Source: UBA6623 sp965226435
GTDB lineage: Bacteria; Acidobacteriota; Terriglobia; Bryobacterales; UBA6623
NCBI GenBank assembly: GCA_965226435.1
Contig: CBDDCY010000013.1
Location: 1 to 64,000 of the forward strand
DNA length: 64,000 nucleotides
Direction: 5' to 3'
A model generated the notes under the pieces. That model did no database searches and was not told the DNA's origin. It saw only the letters and a program-made list of their open reading frames with translations. Every line of letters begins with the position of its first letter. The first letter of the stretch is position 1. The translations under genes were made by a program, and so were the position numbers. Below, in pieces: positions 1 to 8,981 of this stretch.

Positions 1-609
1 GGCGATCCTAGGAACATCCTGCTCTCGCGAATGCCGCTGCGACGCATGGATGCCGAAGTGCTCCACGACTCGATCCTGCGTGTGACCGAGCGCGTCGACC
101 TGACCGCTTTCGGACGGCCGATCTCCGTTACCCGGAAAGACAATGGCGACATCGTTCCCGATGCCGATAAAGAAGGCTGGCGACGCGCCATCTACGTTTT
201 GAAAAAGCGCCGCACGCCGGTGACCATGCTGGAAGTCTTCGACGCTCCGCAGTTGTCGCCCAATTGCACCAAGCGCGTCGAATCGAATGTCGCGCCGCAG
301 GCCCTGCACTTGATGAACGGCGGCGCGATCCTCGATCATGCCCGCTACCTCGCCGGTCGGCTATTCGAGAAATACCCGGATCCCAGCGAGCAGATTGATC
401 GGCTCTACGAACAAGTGTTGGCTCGCCCCGCCACCGAGCAAGAAAATGCGCACGCCCGCGACGACCTCGTCGAATTGACCAAGCATTGGGAAACCCATCT
501 GGAGAACACGCGCTACAACGGGCCTCGTCCGTCGGCCGCCCAATGGATGGCGCTCGGTTCCGTTGTCCACGGCCTGTTGAATTCGCCGGAGTTCGTTTAC
601 ATCGACTGA
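1..609 (+). CDS. DUF1553 (PSD1-type) protein, C-terminal part
   Basis: The reading frame is open from base 1, so this is the 3' end of a gene that starts outside the window. The visible 202 residues match the C-terminal end of the DUF1553 family: an RRMDAEVLHDS-like helix early on, then APQALHLMNG and the final GLLNSPEFVYID. In Planctomycetota, Verrucomicrobiota and Solibacter-type Acidobacteriota these large proteins usually carry an N-terminal cytochrome c-like domain and a DUF1549 domain, and they sit next to a DUF1501 gene. That pairing is seen here, with the DUF1501 gene 7 bp downstream. The biochemical role is not established; the pair is often found near sulfatase or polysaccharide-degradation genes. 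Family assignment is firm, function unknown. Confidence 0.85.
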   Translation, partial: GDPRNILLSRMPLRRMDAEVLHDSILRVTERVDLTAFGRPISVTRKDNGDIVPDADKEGWRRAIYVLKKRRTPVTMLEVFDAPQLSPNCTKRVESNVAPQALHLMNGGAILDHARYLAGRLFEKYPDPSEQIDRLYEQVLARPATEQENAHARDDLVELTKHWETHLENTRYNGPRPSAAQWMALGSVVHGLLNSPEFVYID

Positions 610-616
610 TCTCGCC

Positions 617-2077
617 ATGCCGTACCACAAACCATCCGCCAAACCATCACGACGAGATTTCTTCTCCCGCGTCGGGAACGGGCTGCACGGCGCGGCGCTG
701 GCCGCGCTGTTGGGTAACGATTTGTTTGACGCCAAGATCGCCTTGGCCGGATCCACCGCCGAGCGGGAGTCCTACGATCAAAAGCCCCGCGCGCCGCACT
801 TTGAGCCCAAGGCAAAATCCGTCATTCACCTCTTCATGAACGGCGGCCCGAGTCAGGTTGACCTATTCGACCACAAGCCGATGCTCGAAAAGCATGCCGG
901 CAGCGCGCCCCCGCGCGACATCGTGGCGCAACTGGAGTTCACCGACGAAATCGGCGGTATGATGCCGTCGCCCTATGAGTTCACCCGCCGCGGGAAGTGC
1001 GGCATGGAGATCTCGGACCTGATGCCGCATCTCGGCGAAGTCGTCGACGACATCACGATGATTCGCTCGATGTATGGCGAGCATTTCAATCACGAGCCGT
1101 CACTTTATCTCGTTCATTCCGGCCGAACCTTGCCGGGGCGTCCCGCGTTGGGGTCCTGGGTTGTCTATGGTTTGGGCAGCGAGAACCAAGACATGCCGGG
1201 CTACGTCGTTCTCGATGACCCGATCGCGTATCCGATCAACGGCGTTCAGAACTGGCAGGCCGGTTGGCTGCCGCCCGTCTATCAAGGCACCCGCTTCCGC
1301 TCGGAGGGGCCGCCGGTGCTGAACCTCGAACGCGAGGAAAAGGTCCCCAGCGCGCTGGTCGAAGCCGAGCGTCGATTGCTGCGGCGGTTGAGCGAAAACC
1401 ATCGCAAGCAGCGGCCGTTTCAACCGCAACTCGACGCCCGCATCGCCAGCTACGAACTAGCGGCGAAGATGCAGCTTTCGGCCACCGACGCGCTTGACGT
1501 CTCTCAGGAAAGCGAAGCTACCAAGGAAGCGTACGGCCTCGGCGACGAGCGCACGCGCTCCTACGGGCTACGGCTGCTGCGGGCGCGGCGGCTGGTCGAA
1601 CGCGGTGTTCGCTTTATCCAGGTCTTCACCGAGCATCAGATCTGGGACAACCACCTCAACCTCGACCGCGAGTTGGGTTACGCCTGCGCCAAGACCGATA
1701 AACCTGTCGGCGCTCTAATCAAAGACCTCAAGCAGCGCGGGCTGCTCGACTCGACCTTGGTGATCTGGGGCGGAGAGTTCGGCCGCATGCCGCTTTCGCA
1801 AATCGGGGAAGCCGGCACGGCGGGCCGCGACCACGGTCCGGCAGGATTCAGCATGTGGATGGCCGGGGGCGGCGTCAAGGGCGGCCATGTCCACGGCGCC
1901 ACCGACGACATCGGCCACAAGGCCGTCCAGGACCGCGTCAGCGTCCACGATTTTCACGCCACGATGCTCAACCAAGTCGGGCTCGATTTCCAGAAACTCA
2001 CCTACGACGTGGACGGCCTCGACGAGCGGCTGACGGGGCAGTATCCGGCGCGGGTAGTGACCGAGATACTTGCTTAA
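617..2077 (+). CDS. DUF1501 family protein with Tat signal
   Basis: This 486-residue protein has an N-terminal twin-arginine signal (RRDFFSRVG, residues 12-20, followed by a small-residue hydrophobic run), so it is probably exported folded. DUF1501 belongs to the alkaline phosphatase/sulfatase-like fold. Visible family motifs include the NGGPSQVDLFDHKP block near residue 75, GEHFNHEPS near residue 155, and GGEFGRMP near residue 385. It lies 7 bp after the DUF1553 gene, the usual two-gene unit. The ATG at 617 is chosen because it gives a complete Tat signal. No substrate can be inferred. Downstream begins a long non-coding region. Confidence 0.88.
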   Translation: MPYHKPSAKPSRRDFFSRVGNGLHGAALAALLGNDLFDAKIALAGSTAERESYDQKPRAPHFEPKAKSVIHLFMNGGPSQVDLFDHKPMLEKHAGSAPPRDIVAQLEFTDEIGGMMPSPYEFTRRGKCGMEISDLMPHLGEVVDDITMIRSMYGEHFNHEPSLYLVHSGRTLPGRPALGSWVVYGLGSENQDMPGYVVLDDPIAYPINGVQNWQAGWLPPVYQGTRFRSEGPPVLNLEREEKVPSALVEAERRLLRRLSENHRKQRPFQPQLDARIASYELAAKMQLSATDALDVSQESEATKEAYGLGDERTRSYGLRLLRARRLVERGVRFIQVFTEHQIWDNHLNLDRELGYACAKTDKPVGALIKDLKQRGLLDSTLVIWGGEFGRMPLSQIGEAGTAGRDHGPAGFSMWMAGGGVKGGHVHGATDDIGHKAVQDRVSVHDFHATMLNQVGLDFQKLTYDVDGLDERLTGQYPARVVTEILA

Positions 2078-2119
2078 CTCTGCCCTCGGCACTGCCCGGA
2101 AGCGCCGTCAACCCGCGGA

Positions 2120-2290
2120 CACTTCGAGTGGAGCCACCGGCCGCGCCAGCTCATTCAGGCAAGAAGCTTGGTAGGACGATTGAATTTCGAACAGCCGCGG
2201 CCCCGGTAGCGACCGGAAGCGCCGGTTCCCAGTGGGGCAGGTCTCCAGGCCTGCCCATTCCTCAACCCGCCCCAATTGAAGTTTCGGGTC
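2120..2290 (+). repeat. Dispersed repeat family A, diverged copy
   Basis: The left part (about 2120-2175) aligns with the copies at 5640-5815 (inverted) and 11617-11755. The shared landmarks are GCCACCGGCCGCG, then TTCAGG followed by AGAA(A/G)CTTGGT. The right end, TTGAAGTTTCGGGTC (2276-2290), matches the same right end as in the other copies. Between the two parts this copy has lost the GC-rich hairpin and instead contains the 25-bp repeat at 2231-2255. The family is unnamed to me. Confidence 0.55.
2231..2255 (+). repeat. 25-bp hairpin repeat (family B), copy 1
   Basis: The 25 bases here (AGTGGGGCAGGTCTCC then AGGCCTGCC) are identical, in inverted orientation, to 8120-8144, and nearly identical to 63139-63161. 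The core can fold with a GGCAGG/CCTGCC stem. All three copies are intergenic. I associate this phrase with intergenic repeats of Acidobacteriota genomes, but that is from memory. Confidence 0.7.
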
Positions 2291-2540
2291 GGGGCAACGC
2301 TTGACATCAACGTTATCCTGAGGCGCGGGACTTTACTCGACCAACCGATTCGCCGCCCGCTTGTCAATGGAAAAAAATACGACAGTATACGCCTCAACCA
2401 GTTTCGCGAAACAAAGCCAATTTTGGTCTCTCCAGGTCCCTCGAAAAGCCCCCGAACGGGGAACAAGAAGTCCGTGGGAACCCCGGCGGGCGGGGAGAAA
2501 ACTTCGCTCTACGCATCCCGCAAACGAGCAAAACACCGTT

Positions 2541-2598
2541 CTACGAAACGAAGCCAATATCGTAGATCCAATTTATTACCAATGACTTACAAGTACTC
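2541..2598 (+). repeat. CGAAACGAANCCAA repeat unit, copy A
   Basis: It starts with CTACGAAACGAAGCCAA and continues through GATCCA and TATTACCAAT to TTACAAGT. About 53 bases align with the unit at 2951-3008 at roughly 75-80% identity counted by eye. Shorter partial units lie at 2407-2424 (CGAAACAAAGCCAATTTT) and 2825-2844 (CTACGAAACGAACCCAAACA). The copies are in the same orientation and separated by unrelated sequence, so it is not a tandem array or a CRISPR. Confidence 0.6.
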
Positions 2599-2950
2599 AG
2601 TCGACTTTTCCGGGAAGGTCCTTTCGAACCTATCGGGTGCCGCGTCGCAAGCCCGTGAAACTCGCAAACGACCACAGCCGCGAAGCGGCGGCGGGAATAT
2701 AGCCCAGGGTGGAGCCGGAACGGCGGAACCCTGGGTGGAACCCACCCGGACGAGCCCTGAAAGGGCGGCAGGAGCCTCGCGGGCCGGGCTGGTCCGCCCG
2801 ACTGGGCTGCCCAAAACCCGCGCGCTACGAAACGAACCCAAACATCAATCAGCACGCCCAACCGACACCGCTGATGAGGCGGCAAGGCGGGCTGATCGAA
2901 CACCTACCCAGATAGGCAAACAAAAGGGGAACACGAGCTCTTTTTAACGA

Positions 2951-3008
2951 AATGACGAAACGAACCCAAACTCGTCGATCCATCCTATTATCAATCACGT
3001 ACAAGGGA
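2951..3008 (+). repeat. CGAAACGAANCCAA repeat unit, copy B
   Basis: Second long copy: TGACGAAACGAACCCAA, then CGTCGATCCA, TATTATCAATC and GTACAAGG. It aligns base for base with 2541-2598, with scattered substitutions and no obvious gaps. The substitutions do not follow a codon pattern, which argues against coding. Confidence 0.6.
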
Positions 3009-3050
3009 ATAGTGCGGCCGTGGCTAAGCCTGTGGGGAAGGCCGCCGACC

Positions 3051-4862
3051 TCATCTGACGCGCTCGAGAGCCTCTCGGAAGGCCGGGTTGGGGGAAGACG
3101 CTTCTCGCTCGACGGCCCACTGGTAGTAGCGCCGGGCCCAGTCGCCGTCTCCTCGGCTTTCACTGATTTGTCCCAGGTAGAAATAGGGGTAGGGGTTGGC
3201 CGCGCCCCCTCGCCGGACCGCCCCAAGCAGCATCGCTTCGGCTTGTTCGGCTTGGCCCCACTCCCAGTAGACGAGGCCGGCTTCCTGGCGCTTGTACCAG
3301 GCTTCAGGGTCTTCGCGGAGGGCCTCCCGAATCGGCCCTAACGCCGGGAACAGAACGAGGTCGGTTTCGGGGATGTCCTCTTCCCCGCCCCGATCGAGCG
3401 CGGCTGCTTGCCGGCCCGACCATTCGCCGTCAAGCCCGCCGTCTGGAGCAAAGGCGAAAACGCGGTCGAACTTCGACAGGTCAACGTCGGTCGCCGAGGT
3501 CAGCCGGACCGGTGGCTTGTCGCTTTGCGGGATGTCGCGGGCGACGAGGATCGTCCACTCGCGGGTTTCGCCAAATTCGCGCAGGATGTAGTGCTGATTG
3601 TGAAACGGATGGACCGGGGTGAGCAGACCCGTGACGAGAACGCGGCGGTCAGCGGGCGGGAGATTCTTCCAACGCGGGAAGGCGTCAGTGATGTTGCGGT
3701 TGATGCGTTCTTGTGCGACGGCCCAGCGGTTTTTCTCATAGTCGGGCCGATGAAAGAAAACTACCAATGCAAGCAACCCGGCCGCTCCTATTCCCAAGAT
3801 CCATCGATTCGAGGAGAGCCCGGAAAACGGCGCGGAGGCCAATAGAAAAGGAGCCAGGAGTAACGGCGCGGCGGTGGCCGCGTATTGCGCGCTGAGGTGA
3901 TGCGGCAGAGGCACATGCGGCAGCAAGGCGCAGAAGCCGCCCAGGCAGAGAGCGCCGATCGGCACGAGAAAGCGGCGTTCGCGGAAGGCGGCGTGGAGAC
4001 CCGCGAGCACCGCCACGAAGACGCCCAACGGCATGAGGGCTTTCGTGTAAAACCAGAGCACGTTCGCCATCGATGACGGGGAGAAGTCCATCGAGTAGGC
4101 GCTCGATGTGTCGTCGAGACGCATGAAGGTTTCGGTGGAATGCAGATTCCAGTAGAGGCCCGCGCTCTCGGCGACAAGGACGACGCCGAGGATGACAGCG
4201 GCCGTTCGTCGAACTCGACCGCCGCGTAGATGGACCTGCGCGGCCCAAAACAACACCGCCGTCACAAAATAGGTTTCCTTGCTGAAGGCGGCAAGCACGA
4301 ACGGAACAACACAAAGAACCCTTCGCCAAGGGCCGGGCTTCTCGAGATAGGCGTACCAGGCGCACATACCGGCAATCACGTATAAGTACGAAAGCGTCGC
4401 CAAAGTGTCATGAATGTAGTTGACGTAAAACTGTGGATGCGAAAACACCAACCCGGCGTAGAGAGCCACCATCGTCAGCGGCAGCCGACGGCCGACAATG
4501 CGTTGGACGAGATCGGCCGTCAGGGCCGTGCTCACGAGGGTGATGAGAATCAGGATAAAGATGAAACCCTGGACGCCCGCCAAGCCAAACAGGTGCGCCG
4601 CCAGGTATCCCGCCGGGCGCGGCCAAGCGAGGTAAGCCGTCAGCGAAGGGTTGCGCGCACTGAGGCCGGGCGAAAAATAGATGTCGGAGTGGATCGCGTA
4701 TAAGGGATCGAAGTACCCGGGAAAGAGGTAGGTCAGAACGACGATGTAAACGCCGCAGACCATGGCGAGCAGACCCAGACCCCGCAGCCCGAACAACGCC
4801 CCGCGGGGTTGCTCATTTGTAGGCGGCACAGACCACCCGCTTCCCGCGCCGGTGTTGTTCAT
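3051..4862 (-). CDS. Polytopic membrane protein, GT-C-like, with C-terminal TPR-like region
   Basis: A 603-residue integral membrane protein. After a short polar N-terminus there are about 10 hydrophobic segments (starting near residue 30, for example MVCGVYIVVLTYLF) up to about residue 370. A soluble tail of about 230 residues follows. The tail ends in a TPR-like stretch (YFYLGQISESRGDGDWARRYY). The topology resembles GT-C glycosyltransferases that use lipid-linked sugars, but I see no firm catalytic motif, so the function is inference. The ATG at 4862 overlaps the end of the upstream methyltransferase gene by 50 bp; an alternative ATG at 4763 would remove the overlap but cut into the first membrane segment. 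Confidence 0.7.
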   Translation of the reverse strand: MNNTGAGSGWSVPPTNEQPRGALFGLRGLGLLAMVCGVYIVVLTYLFPGYFDPLYAIHSDIYFSPGLSARNPSLTAYLAWPRPAGYLAAHLFGLAGVQGFIFILILITLVSTALTADLVQRIVGRRLPLTMVALYAGLVFSHPQFYVNYIHDTLATLSYLYVIAGMCAWYAYLEKPGPWRRVLCVVPFVLAAFSKETYFVTAVLFWAAQVHLRGGRVRRTAAVILGVVLVAESAGLYWNLHSTETFMRLDDTSSAYSMDFSPSSMANVLWFYTKALMPLGVFVAVLAGLHAAFRERRFLVPIGALCLGGFCALLPHVPLPHHLSAQYAATAAPLLLAPFLLASAPFSGLSSNRWILGIGAAGLLALVVFFHRPDYEKNRWAVAQERINRNITDAFPRWKNLPPADRRVLVTGLLTPVHPFHNQHYILREFGETREWTILVARDIPQSDKPPVRLTSATDVDLSKFDRVFAFAPDGGLDGEWSGRQAAALDRGGEEDIPETDLVLFPALGPIREALREDPEAWYKRQEAGLVYWEWGQAEQAEAMLLGAVRRGGAANPYPYFYLGQISESRGDGDWARRYYQWAVEREASSPNPAFREALERVR

Positions 4863-5598
4863 AGGCGTTGGGGGGAGGCTCGATCAACTCCACCCGCGCG
4901 AAGCCCGCCTGCTGCAACATGAAAATCAGCGCGGCGGGAGAAGGGCAAGCGGCTACCGGCGAGGCTCCCGTCTCGGTATTGTGGGCCAAGAACTCATCCG
5001 ACTCGTCGATGAGCGCCAGCACGCCGCGATAGGGACGGGTCCATTCACGCGATCCCCATTCGGTGGCTCCGACGACTTCGTCGACGACCTGGGTTTCGAT
5101 GACGCAAAGCTCCTTGGTCAAGGCCGCGATATTACGCAGGCAGCGCATTGGATTTTCAAGATGGTAGAGAATGCCCAAAAAAAGGCTTAGTTCGAATTGA
5201 CCAAGCTTGTCGGCGGAAAGCTCTTCGCAGTTGCCCGCTTGGAATTCGATACCGGCATAGCCCTTGGTCGCGGCGACGAAGCGTGCCTTGGCGAGGTTGT
5301 TGTCACGAACGTCGACGCCCACAACACTCGGGATGCCGAGCGAGGCCATGGCCATCGAATAAAAGCCCTCGTGGCAGCCGACATCGATGCACCGGATATC
5401 GGCCAATCGATCGCCGAAGTGGCCTTCGACGACGCCGCTGACCATCGTGAGCCGCGTCTCGAAGATCGCCCGAACTTCGGGAGGAAGTTCCGATTTCGTA
5501 CGCAACCCCTCGCCGAGGTCGAATTCGTGGAACCACGGTCCCAGAACGGCGATTTGATCTTGGATTTGTTGGGCCGTCATCGAAGGCGAAAGCGACAT
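4813..5598 (-). CDS. Class I SAM-dependent methyltransferase
   Basis: The product is a Rossmann-fold methyltransferase of about 261 residues. Motif I is IDVGCHEGFYSM, about residues 68-79. It is followed by an acidic residue at the end of strand 2 (VVGVDVRDNN) and by LGILYHLENPMRCLRNI, typical of CmoB/DUF1698-like and related small-molecule methyltransferases. The substrate is unknown. The frame is open up to 5694, but the first 32 codons overlap dispersed repeat A, so I prefer the ATG at 5598. An ATG at 5640 is the alternative. The 3' end overlaps the membrane-protein gene by 50 bp, so the two are probably co-transcribed. Confidence 0.75.
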   Translation of the reverse strand: MSLSPSMTAQQIQDQIAVLGPWFHEFDLGEGLRTKSELPPEVRAIFETRLTMVSGVVEGHFGDRLADIRCIDVGCHEGFYSMAMASLGIPSVVGVDVRDNNLAKARFVAATKGYAGIEFQAGNCEELSADKLGQFELSLFLGILYHLENPMRCLRNIAALTKELCVIETQVVDEVVGATEWGSREWTRPYRGVLALIDESDEFLAHNTETGASPVAACPSPAALIFMLQQAGFARVELIEPPPNAYEQHRRGKRVVCAAYK

Positions 5599-5639
5599 AG
5601 AGGCGCTGCGTGAGGAGTTGTAATCGGGATGGAACCCCA

Positions 5640-5815
5640 TTCTAACCTGAAACTTCAAATTTCGCGTTACCCGGAGATTCACAACTGCTACCAATAGATC
5701 GGACTTTCACCCACCCGAGCCGCGCCGCCGTGCGGCGCGGTCCGGGCGTTCCCTTCGACCAAGTTTCTCCCCTGAACGACCCGCCGCGGCCGGTGGCGCC
5801 ACTAGCCTGAAAGTC
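5640..5815 (-). repeat. Dispersed repeat family A, inverted copy
   Basis: Read on the minus strand, this copy contains CTAGTGGCGCCAC, GTTCAGGGGAGAAACTTGGT, a perfect GC hairpin (CCGCGCCGC, loop of 3, GCGGCGCGG at 5720-5740) and the end TTTGAAGTTTCAGGTT. It matches 11617-11755 closely. Its end runs into the first codons of the longest methyltransferase frame. Between 5599 and 5979 I see no gene, only this repeat and a second hairpin near 5853-5878 (GGCCCGAA...TTCGGGCC). Confidence 0.75.
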
Positions 5816-5979
5816 GGCGCGTGGCCCTCGATGGGAATGGAGCGGGAGTAGGTTGAGGCCCGAAGCGATCTTTCGGGCCCGGCATGGGGAAGCGCGGCTG
5901 TGAGAAAATCTAGCAATTGACTTCTTGTTGGCGCGGGTCGGGATTGGACCCAGTCACCCAACCGCTAAGCTGAACTTCG

Positions 5980-7779
5980 ATGTATCAAGTCATCGCTCGC
6001 AAATATCGCCCCCGGACGTTCAGCGAGGTCGTCAACCAAGAACACGTCAAGCAGACGATTACCAACGCCATCGCGCAAGATCGAATCGGACACGGCTACA
6101 TCTTCTCGGGGCCGCGGGGCACGGGCAAGACAACCCTCGCCCGCATTCTCGCCAAGGCACTCAACTGCGAGAAAGGTCCGACCGTCGAGCCCTGCTTGGC
6201 CTGCTCGAGTTGCAACGAAGTCGCGGCCGGTAATTCGATGGACCTCACTGAAATCGATGCCGCCTCGAACCGTCGGATCGACGACATTCGCGAGCTGCGC
6301 GAGAACGTGCGCTATCGCCCGGTTCGCGACCGCTACAAGGTTTTCATCATCGACGAAGCGCATCAGATCACGCCCGATGCGTTCAACGCTTTGTTGAAGA
6401 CTTTGGAGGAGCCGCCGGAATGGGTGGTCTTTATCCTTTGCACGACCGAGCCGCAGCAGTTTCCGGCGACCGTTGTCTCGCGCTGCCAGAGCTTTCCGTT
6501 TCGCACGGTGGAGCCCGATCAGGTGGTCGAGCACCTGAAATGGCTCTGTGGACAAGAGGGCGTCGAGGCCGAAGAGGATGCGCTGGTCGCGATCGCGTTA
6601 GCCGGGGACGGCAGCATTCGCGATTCGCTGTCGACTCTCGACCAAGCGATAGCGAGTTTCGGCAAGAAACTGGAAGCGGCGCCGGTGCGCGATTTGCTGG
6701 GAGCGATCCCGGCCGAAATCACCGACGCCATCACCCTAGCGCTCAAGGACAATACACCCGAGCGGATGTTGGAAATCGTCGATCAGCTTCATCGCGAGGG
6801 CCGTCATCTGCAGAATTTCAGCGGCGAGTTGGTACGTTATTTCCGCAATCTGCTGGTGATGAAGGTCTCGGGAGAGAGCACGCGCTTGATTGCCGCCGGC
6901 GCGCATGATCGAAAGCGTATGGCTTCAAATTTAGAGGGCTTTAGCCAGGAAGATCTTACGCGTTACTTGCAGTTGTCATTGGACCTCTATCGTGATCTAC
7001 AACAGGCCGTGCAACCGCGGTTTCGACTGGAAATCGGCTTGTTGAAGCTGGTGCATGCGGGTCGATTGACACCGATCGAGACAGTCTTGGCGGAATGGGG
7101 CGGCGGCGGCCCTGGCGCGTCGTCTCCAGGTACGGGCCCAGGTCCGGGCGGCTCAGCGACAACAGGCCCGGCGGCGGGCGGCGGTTCGCAAGGGACGGCG
7201 GCGGACCCAGGAACGCGGTCCGCGGCCCCGCTGGAAAGCGTTGAGTCGACGATGACGGCACCGGATATCGCCCCGCCGGCGCCCCCGGCCGACGCGAACA
7301 CCGCGGCGGAGTCGCCCTCCGCCGGCTCAGCGAGTGATGCGCCGGTCGACCTGCGAGAGTCCGTCGTAAGGGCCTTTCGCCAAAACGGTGACGACTTCAC
7401 CGCCGATGCGGTCGAGCACGCCGAAGTGAACCACCTGAACGGACAGGTGGAGATTCATCCCTCGCCCGACGACGTGGCGTCGCTGCAGATCAATTTGAAG
7501 GCCGTCGAGGCCGCTGTCCGGAACATTGTAGGCAAAAATGTTCGCGTTACACTGGGAAACTTACGGTCGGCGCAGTCCCCTAAGCCGACGGCTTCCGCGC
7601 GGGCCGAAAACGGCGAGTCCAATGGCTTGGCCGATGCTTCGATGTCGTCGGGGGGCGACGCGGAGGGGACGGGGACGGAAGTGGAACGTCGCGCATTGGC
7701 CGATCCCGAAGTTCGGGAGTTCCACAAGACTTTCGGGGGCCGCATTCGAAACGTTCGAGACCTGAGGAGATATTCGTGA
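5980..7779 (+). CDS. dnaX: DNA polymerase III subunit gamma/tau
   Basis: A 599-residue clamp-loader ATPase. Visible features are Walker A GPRGTGKTT (residues 45-53), four zinc-binding Cys (C64, C73, C76, C79), Walker B with the DEAH-like IIDEAHQIT near residue 125, and the sensor-1/SRC region CTTEPQQFPATVVSRCQSF. From about residue 370 to 450 there is a long Gly/Pro/Ala-rich linker before a short C-terminal domain. It loads the beta clamp at the replication fork. dnaX, ybaB and recR in this order is a widely conserved group. The ATG at 5980 gives the usual MYQVIARKYRPRTF start. The stop overlaps the ybaB start. Confidence 0.97.
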   Translation: MYQVIARKYRPRTFSEVVNQEHVKQTITNAIAQDRIGHGYIFSGPRGTGKTTLARILAKALNCEKGPTVEPCLACSSCNEVAAGNSMDLTEIDAASNRRIDDIRELRENVRYRPVRDRYKVFIIDEAHQITPDAFNALLKTLEEPPEWVVFILCTTEPQQFPATVVSRCQSFPFRTVEPDQVVEHLKWLCGQEGVEAEEDALVAIALAGDGSIRDSLSTLDQAIASFGKKLEAAPVRDLLGAIPAEITDAITLALKDNTPERMLEIVDQLHREGRHLQNFSGELVRYFRNLLVMKVSGESTRLIAAGAHDRKRMASNLEGFSQEDLTRYLQLSLDLYRDLQQAVQPRFRLEIGLLKLVHAGRLTPIETVLAEWGGGGPGASSPGTGPGPGGSATTGPAAGGGSQGTAADPGTRSAAPLESVESTMTAPDIAPPAPPADANTAAESPSAGSASDAPVDLRESVVRAFRQNGDDFTADAVEHAEVNHLNGQVEIHPSPDDVASLQINLKAVEAAVRNIVGKNVRVTLGNLRSAQSPKPTASARAENGESNGLADASMSSGGDAEGTGTEVERRALADPEVREFHKTFGGRIRNVRDLRRYS

Positions 7780-8087
7780 AACTACCAGGCAACATGCAAA
7801 AGATGATGCAGCAAGCGCAACAGATGCAGCAGCAACTGCAAGAAGAGGTTGCGCGGATCCGCGTCGAGGCGTCGACAGGCGGCGGCATGGTGACCGTCAA
7901 GATGGACGGGCAAAAGAAGGTGCTTTCGATCGACATCGACGAAGAAGCGCTCGAGGACCGCGAGATGCTCCAAGACATGGTGCGCGGCGCGGTGAATGAG
8001 GCAGCGAAGCGGGTGGACGACGAAGCGCAGTCGAAGATGGGCGGCATGCTGGGCGGGATGGGCTTGCCGCCGGGCATGATGCCGTGA
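7776..8087 (+). CDS. ybaB: YbaB/EbfC nucleoid-associated protein
   Basis: 103 residues, the usual length. It has the characteristic Met/Gln-rich start (MQKMMQQAQQMQQQLQEE), the central EASTGGGMVTVKMDGQKKVLSI strand region shortened by the family, and a Met/Gly-rich tail. Members bind DNA as dimers and coat the nucleoid. The GTG start at 7776 overlaps the dnaX stop in GTGA, and a GAGGAGA ribosome binding site lies at 7764-7770, so the gene is translationally coupled to dnaX. Confidence 0.93.
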   Translation: MKLPGNMQKMMQQAQQMQQQLQEEVARIRVEASTGGGMVTVKMDGQKKVLSIDIDEEALEDREMLQDMVRGAVNEAAKRVDDEAQSKMGGMLGGMGLPPGMMP

Positions 8088-8119
8088 TGGAGTAGCGGCG
8101 GAATTGGCGGTTGGGGAAA

Positions 8120-8144
8120 GGCAGGCCTGGAGACCTGCCCCACT
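8120..8144 (-). repeat. 25-bp hairpin repeat (family B), copy 2
   Basis: Exact inverted copy of 2231-2255, placed in the 82-bp gap between ybaB and recR. The GGCAGG/CCTGCC arms can pair in the transcript. It interrupts an otherwise tight conserved operon, which suggests a mobile or selected intergenic element. Confidence 0.7.
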
Positions 8145-8169
8145 CTTGGTGGAATCGTAGAGAATTACC

Positions 8170-8769
8170 ATGGATGATCTAGCCGGGCCGATGTCTCGTT
8201 TGGTGGACGAGTTGAAACGTCTTCCCGGGATCGGCGCCAAATCGGCACAGCGCATGGCTTTTCACTTGCTGGGTGTTCCCAGGGAGGAGTCCGATAGGCT
8301 GGCGCGGGCCGTGGTCGAAATGCGGGAGCAGATTCAGCTCTGCGGCCGCTGCAACAATCTCTCGGAAGGGCCGCTGTGTCATTACTGCTCGGACGCCGGT
8401 CGGGACGCGAAAACGATCTGTGTCGTCGAGCAACCCAACAATATCGTCACCGTCGAGCGCACCCGACAATACCGCGGCTGTTACCACGTTCTTCACGGCA
8501 CGCTCTCGCCGCTGCGTAACGTCGGCCCCGAGGACCTGAAGCTCAAGAACTTGCTTGAACGGCTCAAGGGGGGGGGAGTGCAAGAGATCATTCTCGCCAC
8601 CAGCCCCACAACCGAGGGACAAGCCACGGCGACCTATTTGGCGCGGCTTCTGAAACCGCTCGGCGTGCGGGTTTCGCGAATCGGAATGGGTATTCCCGTC
8701 GGGACGGATCTCGATTACGTCGACGAAGCCACGATGATGGAAGCCCTCGACGGACGCCGCGAGCTGTAG
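8170..8769 (+). CDS. recR: Recombination mediator RecR
   Basis: 199 residues, the standard length. It has an N-terminal helix-hairpin-helix (LPGIGAKSAQRMAFHLL), a C4 zinc finger (C58, C61, C70, C73 in CGRCNNLSEGPLCHYC), a Toprim domain starting at ICVVEQPNN, and the C-terminal IGMGIPVGTDLDYVDEATM. It acts with RecF/RecO to load RecA on gapped DNA. It is the third gene of the dnaX-ybaB-recR unit. Confidence 0.96.
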   Translation: MDDLAGPMSRLVDELKRLPGIGAKSAQRMAFHLLGVPREESDRLARAVVEMREQIQLCGRCNNLSEGPLCHYCSDAGRDAKTICVVEQPNNIVTVERTRQYRGCYHVLHGTLSPLRNVGPEDLKLKNLLERLKGGGVQEIILATSPTTEGQATATYLARLLKPLGVRVSRIGMGIPVGTDLDYVDEATMMEALDGRREL

Positions 8770-8798
8770 GGCGCACTCGTCGGTTCCCCCGTTTCGCA

Positions 8799-8835
8799 AC
8801 CAAACCGAGCCGCGACCGTGAGGGAGCGGTGTCCG
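8799..8835 (-). repeat. GC-rich dispersed repeat (family C), copy 1
   Basis: On the minus strand this reads ACCGCTCCCTCACGGTCGCG and then GCTCGGTTTGG. It aligns with 23304-23340 at about 26 of 32 positions. Phrases like this recur between genes in Acidobacteriota genomes as I remember them; here only two copies are seen. Confidence 0.45.
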
Positions 8836-8981
8836 ATGCCGTAGCGCGGAGCCAACAGTAGGTGGCGGCCCTCAAACAGTGTCGCCGCCACACCCAACTT
8901 CAGCCGACTCGCGAGCAGCGTTATCCCGACGACACTACATCTGACATCGAGAGATCCCGCTCGGCGTTTGCCAACGCCATT

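Larger units (their letters stand above)
2078..3050. other. 970-bp non-coding region rich in short repeats
   Basis: Nothing here reads like a conserved protein. The open frames are accidental and their translations are basic and low in complexity. The stretch holds a diverged copy of a dispersed repeat (2120-2290), a 25-bp repeat shared with the recR upstream region (2231-2255), and two similar 53-bp units plus two shorter partial units built on CGAAACGAANCCAA. No promoter or terminator stood out. It separates the convergent DUF1501 gene and the GT-C-like gene. Confidence 0.6.

Noticed and set aside
2276..2947. 223-codon open frame in the intergenic region
   Set aside because: The translation is basic, low in complexity and built over repeats; no domain and no ribosome binding site.
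2407..3008. CRISPR array
   Set aside because: Units are few, imperfect and unevenly spaced, and no cas genes are present.
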